Source: Paracoccaceae bacterium (GTDB lineage Bacteria > Pseudomonadota > Alphaproteobacteria > Rhodobacterales > Rhodobacteraceae). From it: a DNA stretch of 7,612 nt. Shown piece by piece: positions 1 through 5,738 of the stretch. The notes under the pieces were generated by a model that saw only the letters and a list, made by a program, of their open reading frames with translations, searched no databases and was not told where the DNA came from. The stretch covers positions 1 through 7,612 of the forward strand of contig JALSHL010000326.1 in NCBI GenBank assembly GCA_026982255.1, given 5' to 3'. A program made the position numbers and the translations under genes. Numbering within the stretch: the stretch's first letter is position 1; every line of letters begins with the position of its first letter.

Positions 1-175
1 CGATTCCGAGGTCGATGCGGCCACGGCACAGAACGCCGGTGTGACTTTTGCGCTTTATACCAACGGGTATCGCAAGAGTCCGGTTTCGGAAATTCCGCAT
101 GATACGCGGTTCAGCAATTTTGCCGATCTGGCGGGGTTCCTGTCTACGGTCGGGGAAAATACCGTAAAGCTGTAA
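1..175 (+). CDS. gph: HAD-family hydrolase, C-terminal end, probably phosphoglycolate phosphatase (partial)
   Basis: The gene enters from the left edge and ends at TAA 173-175, leaving 57 readable residues. The first ones, DSEVDA, match HAD motif IV (GDSxxDxxxA), whose acidic residues bind Mg2+ at the active site. AQNAGV follows, and then GYRKSPVSEIPH, which resembles the tail of alphaproteobacterial Gph-like phosphatases. Such enzymes hydrolyse 2-phosphoglycolate in the cytoplasm, recycling the product of DNA repair or Rubisco oxygenation. The nucleophile motif DxD and the cap domain lie outside the window, so substrate specificity cannot be judged; another HAD phosphatase of the same subfamily is possible. 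It reads in the same direction as the next genes, with a 38-bp gap to the start proposed for the following ORF. Confidence 0.72.
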   Translation, partial: DSEVDAATAQNAGVTFALYTNGYRKSPVSEIPHDTRFSNFADLAGFLSTVGENTVKL

Positions 176-213
176 CCAGCCGGTCGAGCGCCTGTTCGAG
201 TTTTGCGCGTTGT

Positions 214-516
214 GTGGCGAAGTCGGAGCGGAACAATCCGCCGGAGGTGGTGGCCCAAGGGGTGCAGATCGCCGGTGGCTGGGTCGAGGTGCTGCCGGAC
301 GGCACGGGGCCGCGGTTCGTGCTGATGCCGGACGGGACGGTCGAGGGGGCGGGGTTCGATGTCTGGCGCCTTGACGGTGGTGTGGTGCATTTCGGCGGGG
401 AGGCCTTGCGGCTGGAGTATCTGGACGGCGGCGAAATGCGCTTGCTGGCCGGGGGCGCGATGTGGTCGCGGGTGTTTCGGGCCGAAGGGCCGCGGGAAGC
501 TGCCGAGCGTGATTGA
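214..516 (+). CDS. Uncharacterised small protein, about 100 aa
   Basis: I do not recognise this protein. The GTG start at 214 is the most upstream start after the in-frame stop near 100, but it has no clear Shine-Dalgarno; GTG codons at 247-262 are alternatives, so the N-terminus is uncertain. Coding is supported by strongly G/C-ending codons like those of the waaA and lpxK genes downstream, and by a regular pattern of alternating hydrophobic residues with turn-like DG/GG pairs (LPDGTG, MPDGTV, RLDGGV, YLDGGE), which suggests a small all-beta fold. There is no signal peptide, membrane segment or cysteine. Three Trp residues and a WSRVF motif lie in the last third. It sits between gph and the DUF4170 gene, and its stop codon overlaps the putative promoter of the next operon. 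A degraded gene or a chance ORF cannot be excluded. Confidence 0.5.
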   Translation: MAKSERNNPPEVVAQGVQIAGGWVEVLPDGTGPRFVLMPDGTVEGAGFDVWRLDGGVVHFGGEALRLEYLDGGEMRLLAGGAMWSRVFRAEGPREAAERD

Positions 517-540
517 CGCGGCGCAGCAAACGGCTATTGT
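513..540 (+). promoter_or_regulatory. Putative sigma-70 promoter for the DUF4170-waaA-lpxK operon
   Basis: TTGACG at 513-518 matches the -35 consensus at 5 of 6 positions. A 16-nt spacer separates it from TATTGT at 535-540, which matches the -10 consensus at 4 of 6. A strong TTGAC box with a weak -10 is typical of alphaproteobacterial housekeeping promoters. Transcription would start near 547 and give a leader of about 27 nt before the ATG at 574. The -35 box overlaps the TGA stop of the preceding ORF. Found by eye only. Confidence 0.4.
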
Positions 541-573
541 GCGCGGCGCAACACCAACCACAGGGATTTGGCC

Positions 574-816
574 ATGACACAACGTTTGCATCTCGTCTTT
601 GGCGGCGAGCTTGTCGATCCGCAGGGAAATGTTTTCCGCGACCCGTCGAAAATCGAGACGGTCGGGTATTATCCGAACTATGCGGCGGCCTATGATGCGT
701 GGAAATCGGCGGCGCATGCGACCGTGGACAATGCGCATATGCGCTATTTCATCGCCCATCTGCACCGCCTGCGCGACGAAGAGGCCGAAACCAGCCCGAC
801 CGAAGAAATGGGCTGA
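574..816 (+). CDS. DUF4170 family protein, 80 aa
   Basis: A small soluble protein with recognisable DUF4170 features: an N-terminal strand RLHLVFGGELVDP, the phrase KIETVGYYPNYAAAYDAWKS, and then MRYFIAHLHRL. The family is largely confined to Alphaproteobacteria and has no established biochemical function. Its recurrent position next to Kdo-transferase and lpxK genes suggests a link to lipid A / LPS core assembly, but that is inference. The ATG at 574 is preferred over an in-frame TTG at 568 because CAGGGA at 561-566 lies 7 nt upstream of the ATG. The stop TGA 814-816 shares its A with the ATG of the waaA homologue, implying translational coupling. There are no membrane segments. The acidic tail (residues 68-80) looks disordered. 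Confidence 0.85.
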   Translation: MTQRLHLVFGGELVDPQGNVFRDPSKIETVGYYPNYAAAYDAWKSAAHATVDNAHMRYFIAHLHRLRDEEAETSPTEEMG

Positions 817-2045
817 TGCGGCGCTCCGTCGGGCTTGGCGTATACCTGATGTATGCCCGCCTTGCGCGGGCGCTGTTTTCCCGTTCCGGCCAGAAACAGC
901 TGGCCGCGCCGCGCCCTGACGGGCCGCTGGTCTGGGTGCATATTGTCAGCGCCGAGGAGGTTCCGGGTGTGCTGGAGGTCATGCGGCGGTTTCTGGCGGA
1001 AAATGCCGGTTGGCGCTGTCTGGTGACGGCGGCGCGGGCGGAGACGCTGGCCGAGGCCGAACAGCGGGCGGGCAAGGGAATGGTAACGGCGCGGTTGCCG
1101 CGCGAGGTCTGTTCCGAGGTGTTTCTGGATCACTGGAAGCCCGATATGCTGGTCTGGACCGAGGGCGGCTATCGCCCCGCGTTGCTGGCCGGTGTCAAGG
1201 ATCGCGGCATTCCCATGGTGATGATCAATGCGCATATGTCGCCCGGGAGCTATCGCCGGTGGAAGTTCATGCACGGGCTGATTGCCTCGGTTCTGGGGCG
1301 GTTCGGCTGGATTCTGGCGCAGGACACCAATACCGAGGGCAATATGCGGGCGCTGGGCGTGGATCGAGACCGGATCGAGGTGGCGGGGACGCTGCGCGAG
1401 GGTTCGGCACCGTTGCCGCATAACGAGGATGAACGCCGCGCGCTGGCGGCGGCGATTGGCGGGCGGCCGGTCTGGCTGGCGGCGCTGACCCACGCGGGCG
1501 AGGAGGAGATCCTGCTGGAGGTGTTCCGCAGGGTGCGGCGCTCGTTTCCCGAACTGCTGATGATACTGGTGCCGAACAATCCGGCCCGTGGTGACGAACT
1601 GGCGGTTATGGTGCGGACGGCGGGCTGGTCGCTGGCGCAGCGCTCGAAGGGGCGCGGGATCGATGCGCGGGTGGATGTTTATCTTGCCGATACCCACGGC
1701 GAGATGGGATTGTGGTATCGTCTGGCGCCGGTATCGTTTCTGGGCGGGTCGCTGGTCGATTACGGCGGGCACAACCCGTATGAGCCGACGGCGCTCGGTT
1801 CGGCTATTCTGCACGGGCCGTATGTGGCGGGGTATGCACGCGCCTACGAGGCGTTGTTCACGGCGGGGGCCTGCGTGCCGGTGCATGACGGCGATGCGCT
1901 GGCGCAGGCGTTGAAACGGACGCTGGTGCCGGACCGGGCGGCGGAGCTGGCGACGGCGGCCTGGACGGTCGGAAGCGAGGGAGCGGAAGTGACGGATCGG
2001 GTGCTGGAAGTATTGCAACATTTCAAACCGGAGCGCGAAGCCTGA
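816..2045 (+). CDS. waaA: 3-deoxy-D-manno-octulosonic acid (Kdo) transferase-like glycosyltransferase, divergent, 409 aa
   Basis: GT-B fold glycosyltransferase of the WaaA/KdtA family, which transfers Kdo from CMP-Kdo to lipid IVA at the cytoplasmic face of the inner membrane. Visible motifs: HIVSAEE (residues 42-48), equivalent to canonical HAxSVGE, with the likely catalytic Glu at 48; TEGGYRP (115-121) for the ESELWPN region; INAHMSPGSYRRW (137-149); THAGEEE (225-231); LVPNNPAR (251-258); and the donor-site block ADTHGEMGLWY (291-301), FLGGSL (308-313), YGGHNPYEPTALG (316-328). The N-terminal hydrophobic stretch (about 5-21) is shorter than a usual membrane anchor, and the RLGERLG-type linker of canonical enzymes is missing. 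Departures from the canonical motifs (Gly to Glu at 47, SELWPN lost, RHP to NNP) suggest a specialised or paralogous enzyme. The ATG overlaps the DUF4170 stop in TGATG, and the gene ends in the same arrangement with lpxK. Confidence 0.85.
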   Translation: MRRSVGLGVYLMYARLARALFSRSGQKQLAAPRPDGPLVWVHIVSAEEVPGVLEVMRRFLAENAGWRCLVTAARAETLAEAEQRAGKGMVTARLPREVCSEVFLDHWKPDMLVWTEGGYRPALLAGVKDRGIPMVMINAHMSPGSYRRWKFMHGLIASVLGRFGWILAQDTNTEGNMRALGVDRDRIEVAGTLREGSAPLPHNEDERRALAAAIGGRPVWLAALTHAGEEEILLEVFRRVRRSFPELLMILVPNNPARGDELAVMVRTAGWSLAQRSKGRGIDARVDVYLADTHGEMGLWYRLAPVSFLGGSLVDYGGHNPYEPTALGSAILHGPYVAGYARAYEALFTAGACVPVHDGDALAQALKRTLVPDRAAELATAAWTVGSEGAEVTDRVLEVLQHFKPEREA

Positions 2046-3061
2046 TGCGGGCGCCGCTGTTCTGGAACCGCCCACGGGCGGCGCGCGGGGTGAAGCCCTT
2101 GTTGCTGGCGCCGCTGGCGGCGGTGTGGACGGCGGCGACACGGTGGCGGCTGGCGAAAGGTGCGTGGGAAAAGATGCCGGTGCCGGTGGTCTGTGTCGGC
2201 AATATCAATGCGGGCGGGACGGGGAAAACGCCCTCGGTCATTGCGTTGCTGGGGATGTTCGATGCGGCGGGGATCACGGCGCATGTGGTTTCGCGCGGTT
2301 ATGGCGGGGCGCTGGAGGGACCGGTGCGGGTGGATGAGCGCAGACATTCCGCCGATGATGTCGGGGACGAGCCGTTGCAGATTTCCACCTTCGGGCTGTG
2401 CTGGGTCTCCAAGGATCGCCGCGCGGGAATACTGGCGGCGGTGAAGGCCGGGGCGGAGGTGGTTCTGCTGGACGACGGATTCCAGAATCCGGCGATGGCC
2501 AAGGACCTGAATATCGTGGTGGTGGATGCGGAGGTCGGGTTCGGCAACGGCATGGTGATGCCGGCGGGACCGCTGCGCGAGCCGTTGAAGGACGGGTTGA
2601 AGCGGGCCGATGTGCTGCTGACCATCGGGCCGGAGGCAGCGCAGAAACGGCTGGAGGCGGAATGGCCGGAGATCGCCGGTCTGCCGCGCTGGCAGGCGAG
2701 CCTGCAACCGCTGGCCATGGGGATCGACTGGAACGGGATGGTCTGTCTGGCCTTTGCCGGAATCGGGCGGCCGGGGAAGTTTTTCGCCTCGTTGAAGCGG
2801 GCGGGGGCGGAGGTGGTGGCGACGCGGGCGTTTCCGGATCACGCGCCCTATTCCGATGCGGTGCTGCAACGGCTGAAGGCCGAGGCCTGGGGCAAGGGGG
2901 CCAATCTGGTGACCACGGAAAAGGACGTCGCCCGCCTGCCCGCGCATTTCAAGCCCGAGGTCATGGCCTTTCCGGTGCGGCTGGTATTCGACAACCCCGA
3001 AGGGGTGCGGGCGGCGCTATCGGCTTGGGCGGCCGAACAGGGAATCGATAAGGCCCTGTAG
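2045..3061 (+). CDS. lpxK: Tetraacyldisaccharide 4'-kinase (lipid A 4'-kinase), 338 aa
   Basis: LpxK phosphorylates the 4' position of the tetraacyldisaccharide 1-phosphate to make lipid IVA, on the cytoplasmic side of the inner membrane. Visible features: an N-terminal amphipathic/hydrophobic anchor (residues 17-35); the Walker A motif VGNINAGGTGKTP (51-63); SRGYGG (83-88); DDVGDEP (104-110); DDGFQNP (143-149), holding the catalytic Asp pair; DAEVGFGNGMVMPAGPLREP (161-180), very typical of the family; FPDHAPY (263-269); and TEKDVARLP (291-299). Length is normal for the family. Asn replaces the His more often seen after DDGFQ/DDGLQ. Translation is probably coupled to the waaA homologue through TGATG at 2043-2047. 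The stop TAG at 3059-3061 lies 45 bp inside the convergent PBP gene. No intrinsic terminator is visible between the two. Confidence 0.96.
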   Translation: MRAPLFWNRPRAARGVKPLLLAPLAAVWTAATRWRLAKGAWEKMPVPVVCVGNINAGGTGKTPSVIALLGMFDAAGITAHVVSRGYGGALEGPVRVDERRHSADDVGDEPLQISTFGLCWVSKDRRAGILAAVKAGAEVVLLDDGFQNPAMAKDLNIVVVDAEVGFGNGMVMPAGPLREPLKDGLKRADVLLTIGPEAAQKRLEAEWPEIAGLPRWQASLQPLAMGIDWNGMVCLAFAGIGRPGKFFASLKRAGAEVVATRAFPDHAPYSDAVLQRLKAEAWGKGANLVTTEKDVARLPAHFKPEVMAFPVRLVFDNPEGVRAALSAWAAEQGIDKAL

Positions 3062-5080
3062 CCCGCCGCGTTCGGTTTCCGAGACGGGGGCGACCACCGG
3101 TTCGGGCGGTTCCAGCGTCGGGTCGATCAAGGGGAGCGGGCGGATCGGCAGCCCCTCGTGCACGCGGGTCATGGCCTGTTTCCAGATTTCGGCCGGCAGA
3201 CCGCCGCCGGTGACGCCGGTCAGTTTCGAGTTGTCGTCGTAACCCATCCAGACGCCGGCCACATAGTCGGCGGTGAAGCCGATGAACCAGGCGTCGCGCG
3301 CACCCTGTGTGGTGCCGGTCTTGCCGGCAGCGGGACGGTCGCCGAGGCTGGCGCGCTTGCCGGAGCCTTTCTCGACCACCTTGCTCATCATATAGATCAG
3401 GTAGCCGTCGGCGCGCTCGGACAGCACGCGGAAACCGTCGGGCCGGTCGAGGCTCATCAGGACCTGGTCGTCGCCGCGCACACGCAGGTCGATCCAGCCA
3501 TAGGGTTTCGACTGGCGGCCGCCGTTGAGGATGCCGGCGTAGGCGCCGGTCATCTCGATCAGGTAGACGTTGGAGGCGCCGAGCGCGAGGGCCGGACCCT
3601 GTGCCAGTTCGGTCGTTATGCCGAAATCGGAGGCGACGGCGCGAACCTTTTCCAGGCCGACCTGCATGGCCAGACGCACGGCAACGGTGTTCAGCGAGTT
3701 GGCCAAGGCATCGACCATCAGGATATTGCCGTAGTATTCGCCGGAGTAGTTTTTCGGGCTCCACGGACCGGAACCGGGGATGTCGATAGTGATCGGCGCA
3801 TCCTCGACCACGCTTAGCGGGGTCATGCCGGATTCCAGCGCCGCGCCGTAAACGAAGGGCTTGAAGGCGGAGCCGGGCTGTCGCAGGGCCTGTGTGGCGC
3901 GGTTGAACTGTCCGGCGCCGTCGATCTTGCGCCCGCCGACCATGGCGCGCACCGCCCCGTCGGGGGACATGATGACAATGGCAGCCTGGGCCTCGGACCC
4001 TTCGCTGACGAAGTTTTCGAAAACATAGGTGATGGCTTCTTCGGCCGCCTTCTGGATGGCGGGGTCGAAGGTGGTGCGGATGGCGACATCCTCGGTGGTT
4101 TCGCGGGTCAGGAATTGCGGCGCCTCGGCCATGATCCAGTCGGCGAAATAGCCGCCGGCACGTTCCTGCGCTGCTTGCGAGAGGGTGGCGGGTTCGGCGC
4201 GGGCTATGTCGGCCTCGACCCGGGTGATGTAGCCCTGATCCTGCATCAGGCCGATAACCACGCTGGCGCGGTCCTGTGCGCGTTGCAGATTGCGGGTCGG
4301 CGCGTAATAGGAGGGCGCGGTTAGCAGACCGGCGAGCATGGCGCTTTCCTGAATGGTCAGGTCGCGGGCGCTTTTGCCGAAATAGCGCTGGGCGGCGGCC
4401 TCGAACCCGTTGGCGCCGGCACCGAGGTAGGCGCGGTTGAGGTAGATCGACAGGATGTCGTTCTTGTCGTATTTCAGCTCCATCGCCAGCGCGTAGGGCA
4501 CTTCCTGTATTTTGCGCATCAGGGTCTGTTTGCGGCACTCCGCCTCGGGCAGGTCCTGACCGAGACAGAGGAGCTTTGCCACCTGTTGCGTGATGGTCGA
4601 GCCGCCGTTGCCGGAGAACGGGCCGCGCCCCTCGCGGAGGTTGATGCGGATGGCACCGGCGATGCCGCGCGGGCTGATACCGAAGTGTTTGTAGAAACGC
4701 TTGTCCTCGGTCGCGACGACGGCGTTTTTCAGGCTGGGGGCAACGGTGGTGGCACGCAGGGTGCCGTCGAACTGTTCGCCGCGCCATGCAAAGACCCTGT
4801 TGTCGCGATCCAGCAGCACGACCGAGCCGCCCTCGCGCCCGTCAAGCAGGGATTCCATCGGTGGCAACGAGACGTAGTAGTAGCCGGTCCAGCCCGCCAG
4901 AACCAGCGCGCCGAGGATGGCGCCGCGGGTGCCGGTCCACCAGAAAATGCGGAAAATCATGCGGAAAAACCACAGGATTGCGCGCACGACAAAGGGTCGC
5001 GACGGTTTCGCGGGGGTTTTCGTCCGGCGTTTCGCCGGCTGGCGTTTGCTTTTCGCCGGTGCGGGTCGTCTTTTGGCCAT
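3017..5080 (-). CDS. Class A penicillin-binding protein (PBP1A-type transglycosylase/transpeptidase), 687 aa
   Basis: A bifunctional peptidoglycan synthase anchored in the inner membrane that polymerises lipid II and crosslinks the stem peptides. Numbered from the ATG at 5080: a Lys/Arg/Pro-rich cytoplasmic tail (1-28); a hydrophobic segment (about 30-69) with the membrane anchor; the GT51 domain with ATEDKRFYKHFGI (catalytic Glu 125), GGSTITQQVAKL (159-170), RKIQEVPYALAMELKY (189-204), GANGFEAAAQRYFGK (222-236) and ESAMLAGLL (245-253); then the transpeptidase domain with SAFK (Ser 404, Lys 407), SLN (462-464) and KTGTT (587-591). The protein is shorter than PBP1A forms that carry an OB domain, and no room for that domain is seen. 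The tail is proline-rich (PLPLIDPTLEPPEP). A TTG at 5167 would add 29 residues; the ATG is preferred, although neither start has a good Shine-Dalgarno. The gene converges on lpxK and overlaps it. Confidence 0.93.
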   Translation of the reverse strand: MAKRRPAPAKSKRQPAKRRTKTPAKPSRPFVVRAILWFFRMIFRIFWWTGTRGAILGALVLAGWTGYYYVSLPPMESLLDGREGGSVVLLDRDNRVFAWRGEQFDGTLRATTVAPSLKNAVVATEDKRFYKHFGISPRGIAGAIRINLREGRGPFSGNGGSTITQQVAKLLCLGQDLPEAECRKQTLMRKIQEVPYALAMELKYDKNDILSIYLNRAYLGAGANGFEAAAQRYFGKSARDLTIQESAMLAGLLTAPSYYAPTRNLQRAQDRASVVIGLMQDQGYITRVEADIARAEPATLSQAAQERAGGYFADWIMAEAPQFLTRETTEDVAIRTTFDPAIQKAAEEAITYVFENFVSEGSEAQAAIVIMSPDGAVRAMVGGRKIDGAGQFNRATQALRQPGSAFKPFVYGAALESGMTPLSVVEDAPITIDIPGSGPWSPKNYSGEYYGNILMVDALANSLNTVAVRLAMQVGLEKVRAVASDFGITTELAQGPALALGASNVYLIEMTGAYAGILNGGRQSKPYGWIDLRVRGDDQVLMSLDRPDGFRVLSERADGYLIYMMSKVVEKGSGKRASLGDRPAAGKTGTTQGARDAWFIGFTADYVAGVWMGYDDNSKLTGVTGGGLPAEIWKQAMTRVHEGLPIRPLPLIDPTLEPPEPVVAPVSETERGGLQGLIDSLFGRPSR

Positions 5081-5161
5081 CGGGGTCTGGGCCGCCTGCT
5101 CGTTTGTTTTTCCAAGGGATAGTCGCTTTCGCGACGCTTGTAGAGGGTGATTCTGCGGTTT

Positions 5162-5177
5162 CGGCAATTCTTTGCCG
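5162..5177. repeat. Short perfect palindrome CGGCAA-TTCT-TTGCCG
   Basis: Perfect 6-bp arms separated by 4 nt, located 82-97 bp upstream of the PBP ATG and about 200 bp upstream of glnK. It could be an operator half-site pair or a small hairpin in the PBP leader. It overlaps the alternative TTG start at 5167. No T-tract follows it, so it is not an intrinsic terminator. Confidence 0.4.
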
Positions 5178-5194
5178 TGAAGGCTGTATTAGTA

Positions 5195-5249
5195 TATGCA
5201 CAAATATTAATCATTACATTGGTATTGTGCATAAATTGGGCACAAATAT
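5195..5249. promoter_or_regulatory. Cluster of GCACAA/TTGTGC repeats, candidate operator
   Basis: Three related sites lie in 55 bp. TATGCACAA at 5195-5203 is a perfect 9-bp inverted repeat of TTGTGCATA at 5225-5233, with centres 30 bp apart. GCACAAATAT occurs exactly twice, at 5198-5207 and 5240-5249, offset by 42 bp, close to four helical turns. The middle and right copies also form TTGTGC-N9-GCACAA. The right copy overlaps the possible glnK -35 box. The arrangement suggests a protein bound to one face of the helix. NtrC is an obvious candidate from context, but the spacing does not match the enteric NtrC site, so the regulator is unknown. Confidence 0.45.
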
Positions 5250-5265
5250 CGGCAACAGGTAATAT
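5237..5265 (+). promoter_or_regulatory. Possible sigma-70-type promoter for glnK-amtB
   Basis: TGGGCA at 5237-5242 (4 of 6 to the -35 consensus), a 17-nt spacer, then TAATAT at 5260-5265 (4 of 6 to the -10). A weak core promoter next to an upstream repeat cluster is consistent with an activator-dependent promoter, as expected for a nitrogen-regulated operon. It would leave a leader of roughly 100 nt before the glnK ATG. Confidence 0.3.
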
Positions 5266-5321
5266 ACAAAGGGGAATTTTCTGTAAATCCGCGGCTGCTC
5301 ACATGATTTTAGGGCAATCGC

Positions 5322-5342
5322 TGCCGGGAATCCCCTGCGGCA
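5322..5342 (+). other. GC-rich hairpin in the glnK leader
   Basis: TGCCG at 5322-5326 pairs with CGGCA at 5338-5342. An alternative inner palindrome, GGGA-A-TCCC, occupies 5326-5334. The structure ends 21 nt before the AAGGAGG ribosome binding site and would lie in the mRNA leader if transcription starts upstream. No function can be assigned. Confidence 0.3.
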
Positions 5343-5363
5343 CATCTGGGTTCAGTCATCGAG

Positions 5364-5370
5364 AAGGAGG
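5364..5370 (+). promoter_or_regulatory. Strong ribosome binding site of glnK
   Basis: AAGGAGG is a near-perfect anti-Shine-Dalgarno match lying 4 nt before the ATG at 5375. It is the best ribosome binding site in the window and fixes the glnK start against upstream in-frame extensions of the reading frame. Confidence 0.85.
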
Positions 5371-5374
5371 ACAC

Positions 5375-5713
5375 ATGAAACTCGTCGTCGCCATAATCAA
5401 ACCCTTCAAACTGGAGGAGGTCCGCGAGGCGCTCACCGATATCGGTGTGCAGGGTCTCACGGTTTCCGAAGTCAAAGGCTACGGGCGCCAGTCCGGCCAC
5501 ACCGAAGTCTATCGCGGTGCCGAATACGTTGTGAACTTCGTGCCGAAGGTCAAACTGGAAATCGGTATCCCGGACGAGGATGTTTCCAAGGTTCTCGAAA
5601 CCCTCGAAAGCACGGCCAAGACCGGCAAGATCGGTGACGGCAAGATCTTCGTCATGGATGTGGAGCAGGCCCTGCGTATCCGCACCGGCGAAACCGGCGA
5701 AGAAGCCCTCTAA
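5375..5713 (+). CDS. glnK: Nitrogen regulatory protein PII, GlnK type, 112 aa
   Basis: A cytoplasmic trimeric signal protein that senses ATP/ADP and 2-oxoglutarate and, when unmodified, binds and blocks the AmtB channel. Length is exactly that of the PII family. The T-loop GYGRQSGHTEVYRGAEY (residues 35-51) carries Tyr 51, the uridylylation site. Nucleotide and 2-oxoglutarate contacts are present: Lys 58 in VPKVK, TGKIGDGKIF (83-92) with Lys 90, and Arg 101/Arg 103 in LRIRTGE. Asn 54 (VNF) is the residue typical of GlnK, where GlnB often has Asp; with the amtB neighbour this favours GlnK over GlnB. Ser 40 replaces the Lys found in enteric proteins. The ATG follows AAGGAGG. amtB begins 25 bp downstream, the usual glnK-amtB operon. 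Confidence 0.95.
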   Translation: MKLVVAIIKPFKLEEVREALTDIGVQGLTVSEVKGYGRQSGHTEVYRGAEYVVNFVPKVKLEIGIPDEDVSKVLETLESTAKTGKIGDGKIFVMDVEQALRIRTGETGEEAL

Positions 5714-5738
5714 TTCCAACTTTACGAGAGACGGAAAA

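Larger units (their letters stand above)
5081..5374. promoter_or_regulatory. Divergent intergenic region between the PBP gene and glnK
   Basis: 294 bp whose central part (about 5181-5290) is strikingly AT-rich against the GC-rich surroundings, as expected for divergent promoters. It holds a palindrome (5162-5177), the GCACAA/TTGTGC repeat cluster (5195-5249), a possible sigma-70 promoter for glnK (5237-5265), a GC-rich leader hairpin (5322-5342) and the glnK ribosome binding site. On the minus strand a TATACT (complement of 5191-5196) could be a -10 box for the PBP gene, but no convincing -35 was found. No small ORF with credible coding character was seen. Confidence 0.55.

Noticed and set aside
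55..765. Minus-strand open frame of 236 codons across the gph end, the small ORF and DUF4170
   Set aside because: It runs antisense to three plus-strand frames, two of them recognisable, and has shadow-like composition.
744..2141. Minus-strand open frame of 465 codons opposite the waaA homologue
   Set aside because: Antisense shadow with an Arg/His/Gln/Pro-rich composition. The plus strand carries clear glycosyltransferase motifs throughout.
1844..2947. Minus-strand open frame of 367 codons opposite lpxK
   Set aside because: Antisense shadow of lpxK with no recognisable domain.
2961..4787. Long open frame of 608 codons on the minus strand
   Set aside because: It is the out-of-frame shadow of the PBP gene; the translation is Arg/Pro/His-rich low-complexity sequence without motifs, as expected in GC-rich DNA.
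5198..5230. Classical NtrC dyad GCAC-N7-GTGC
   Set aside because: GCAC and GTGC are present but 25 nt apart in this orientation, so the enteric consensus spacing is not met.
5237..5254. Possible sigma-54 promoter (GGGCAC followed by CGGC)
   Set aside because: The GG to GC distance is off by one from the strict 10-nt spacing; the palindrome at 5162-5177 also fails by one base.
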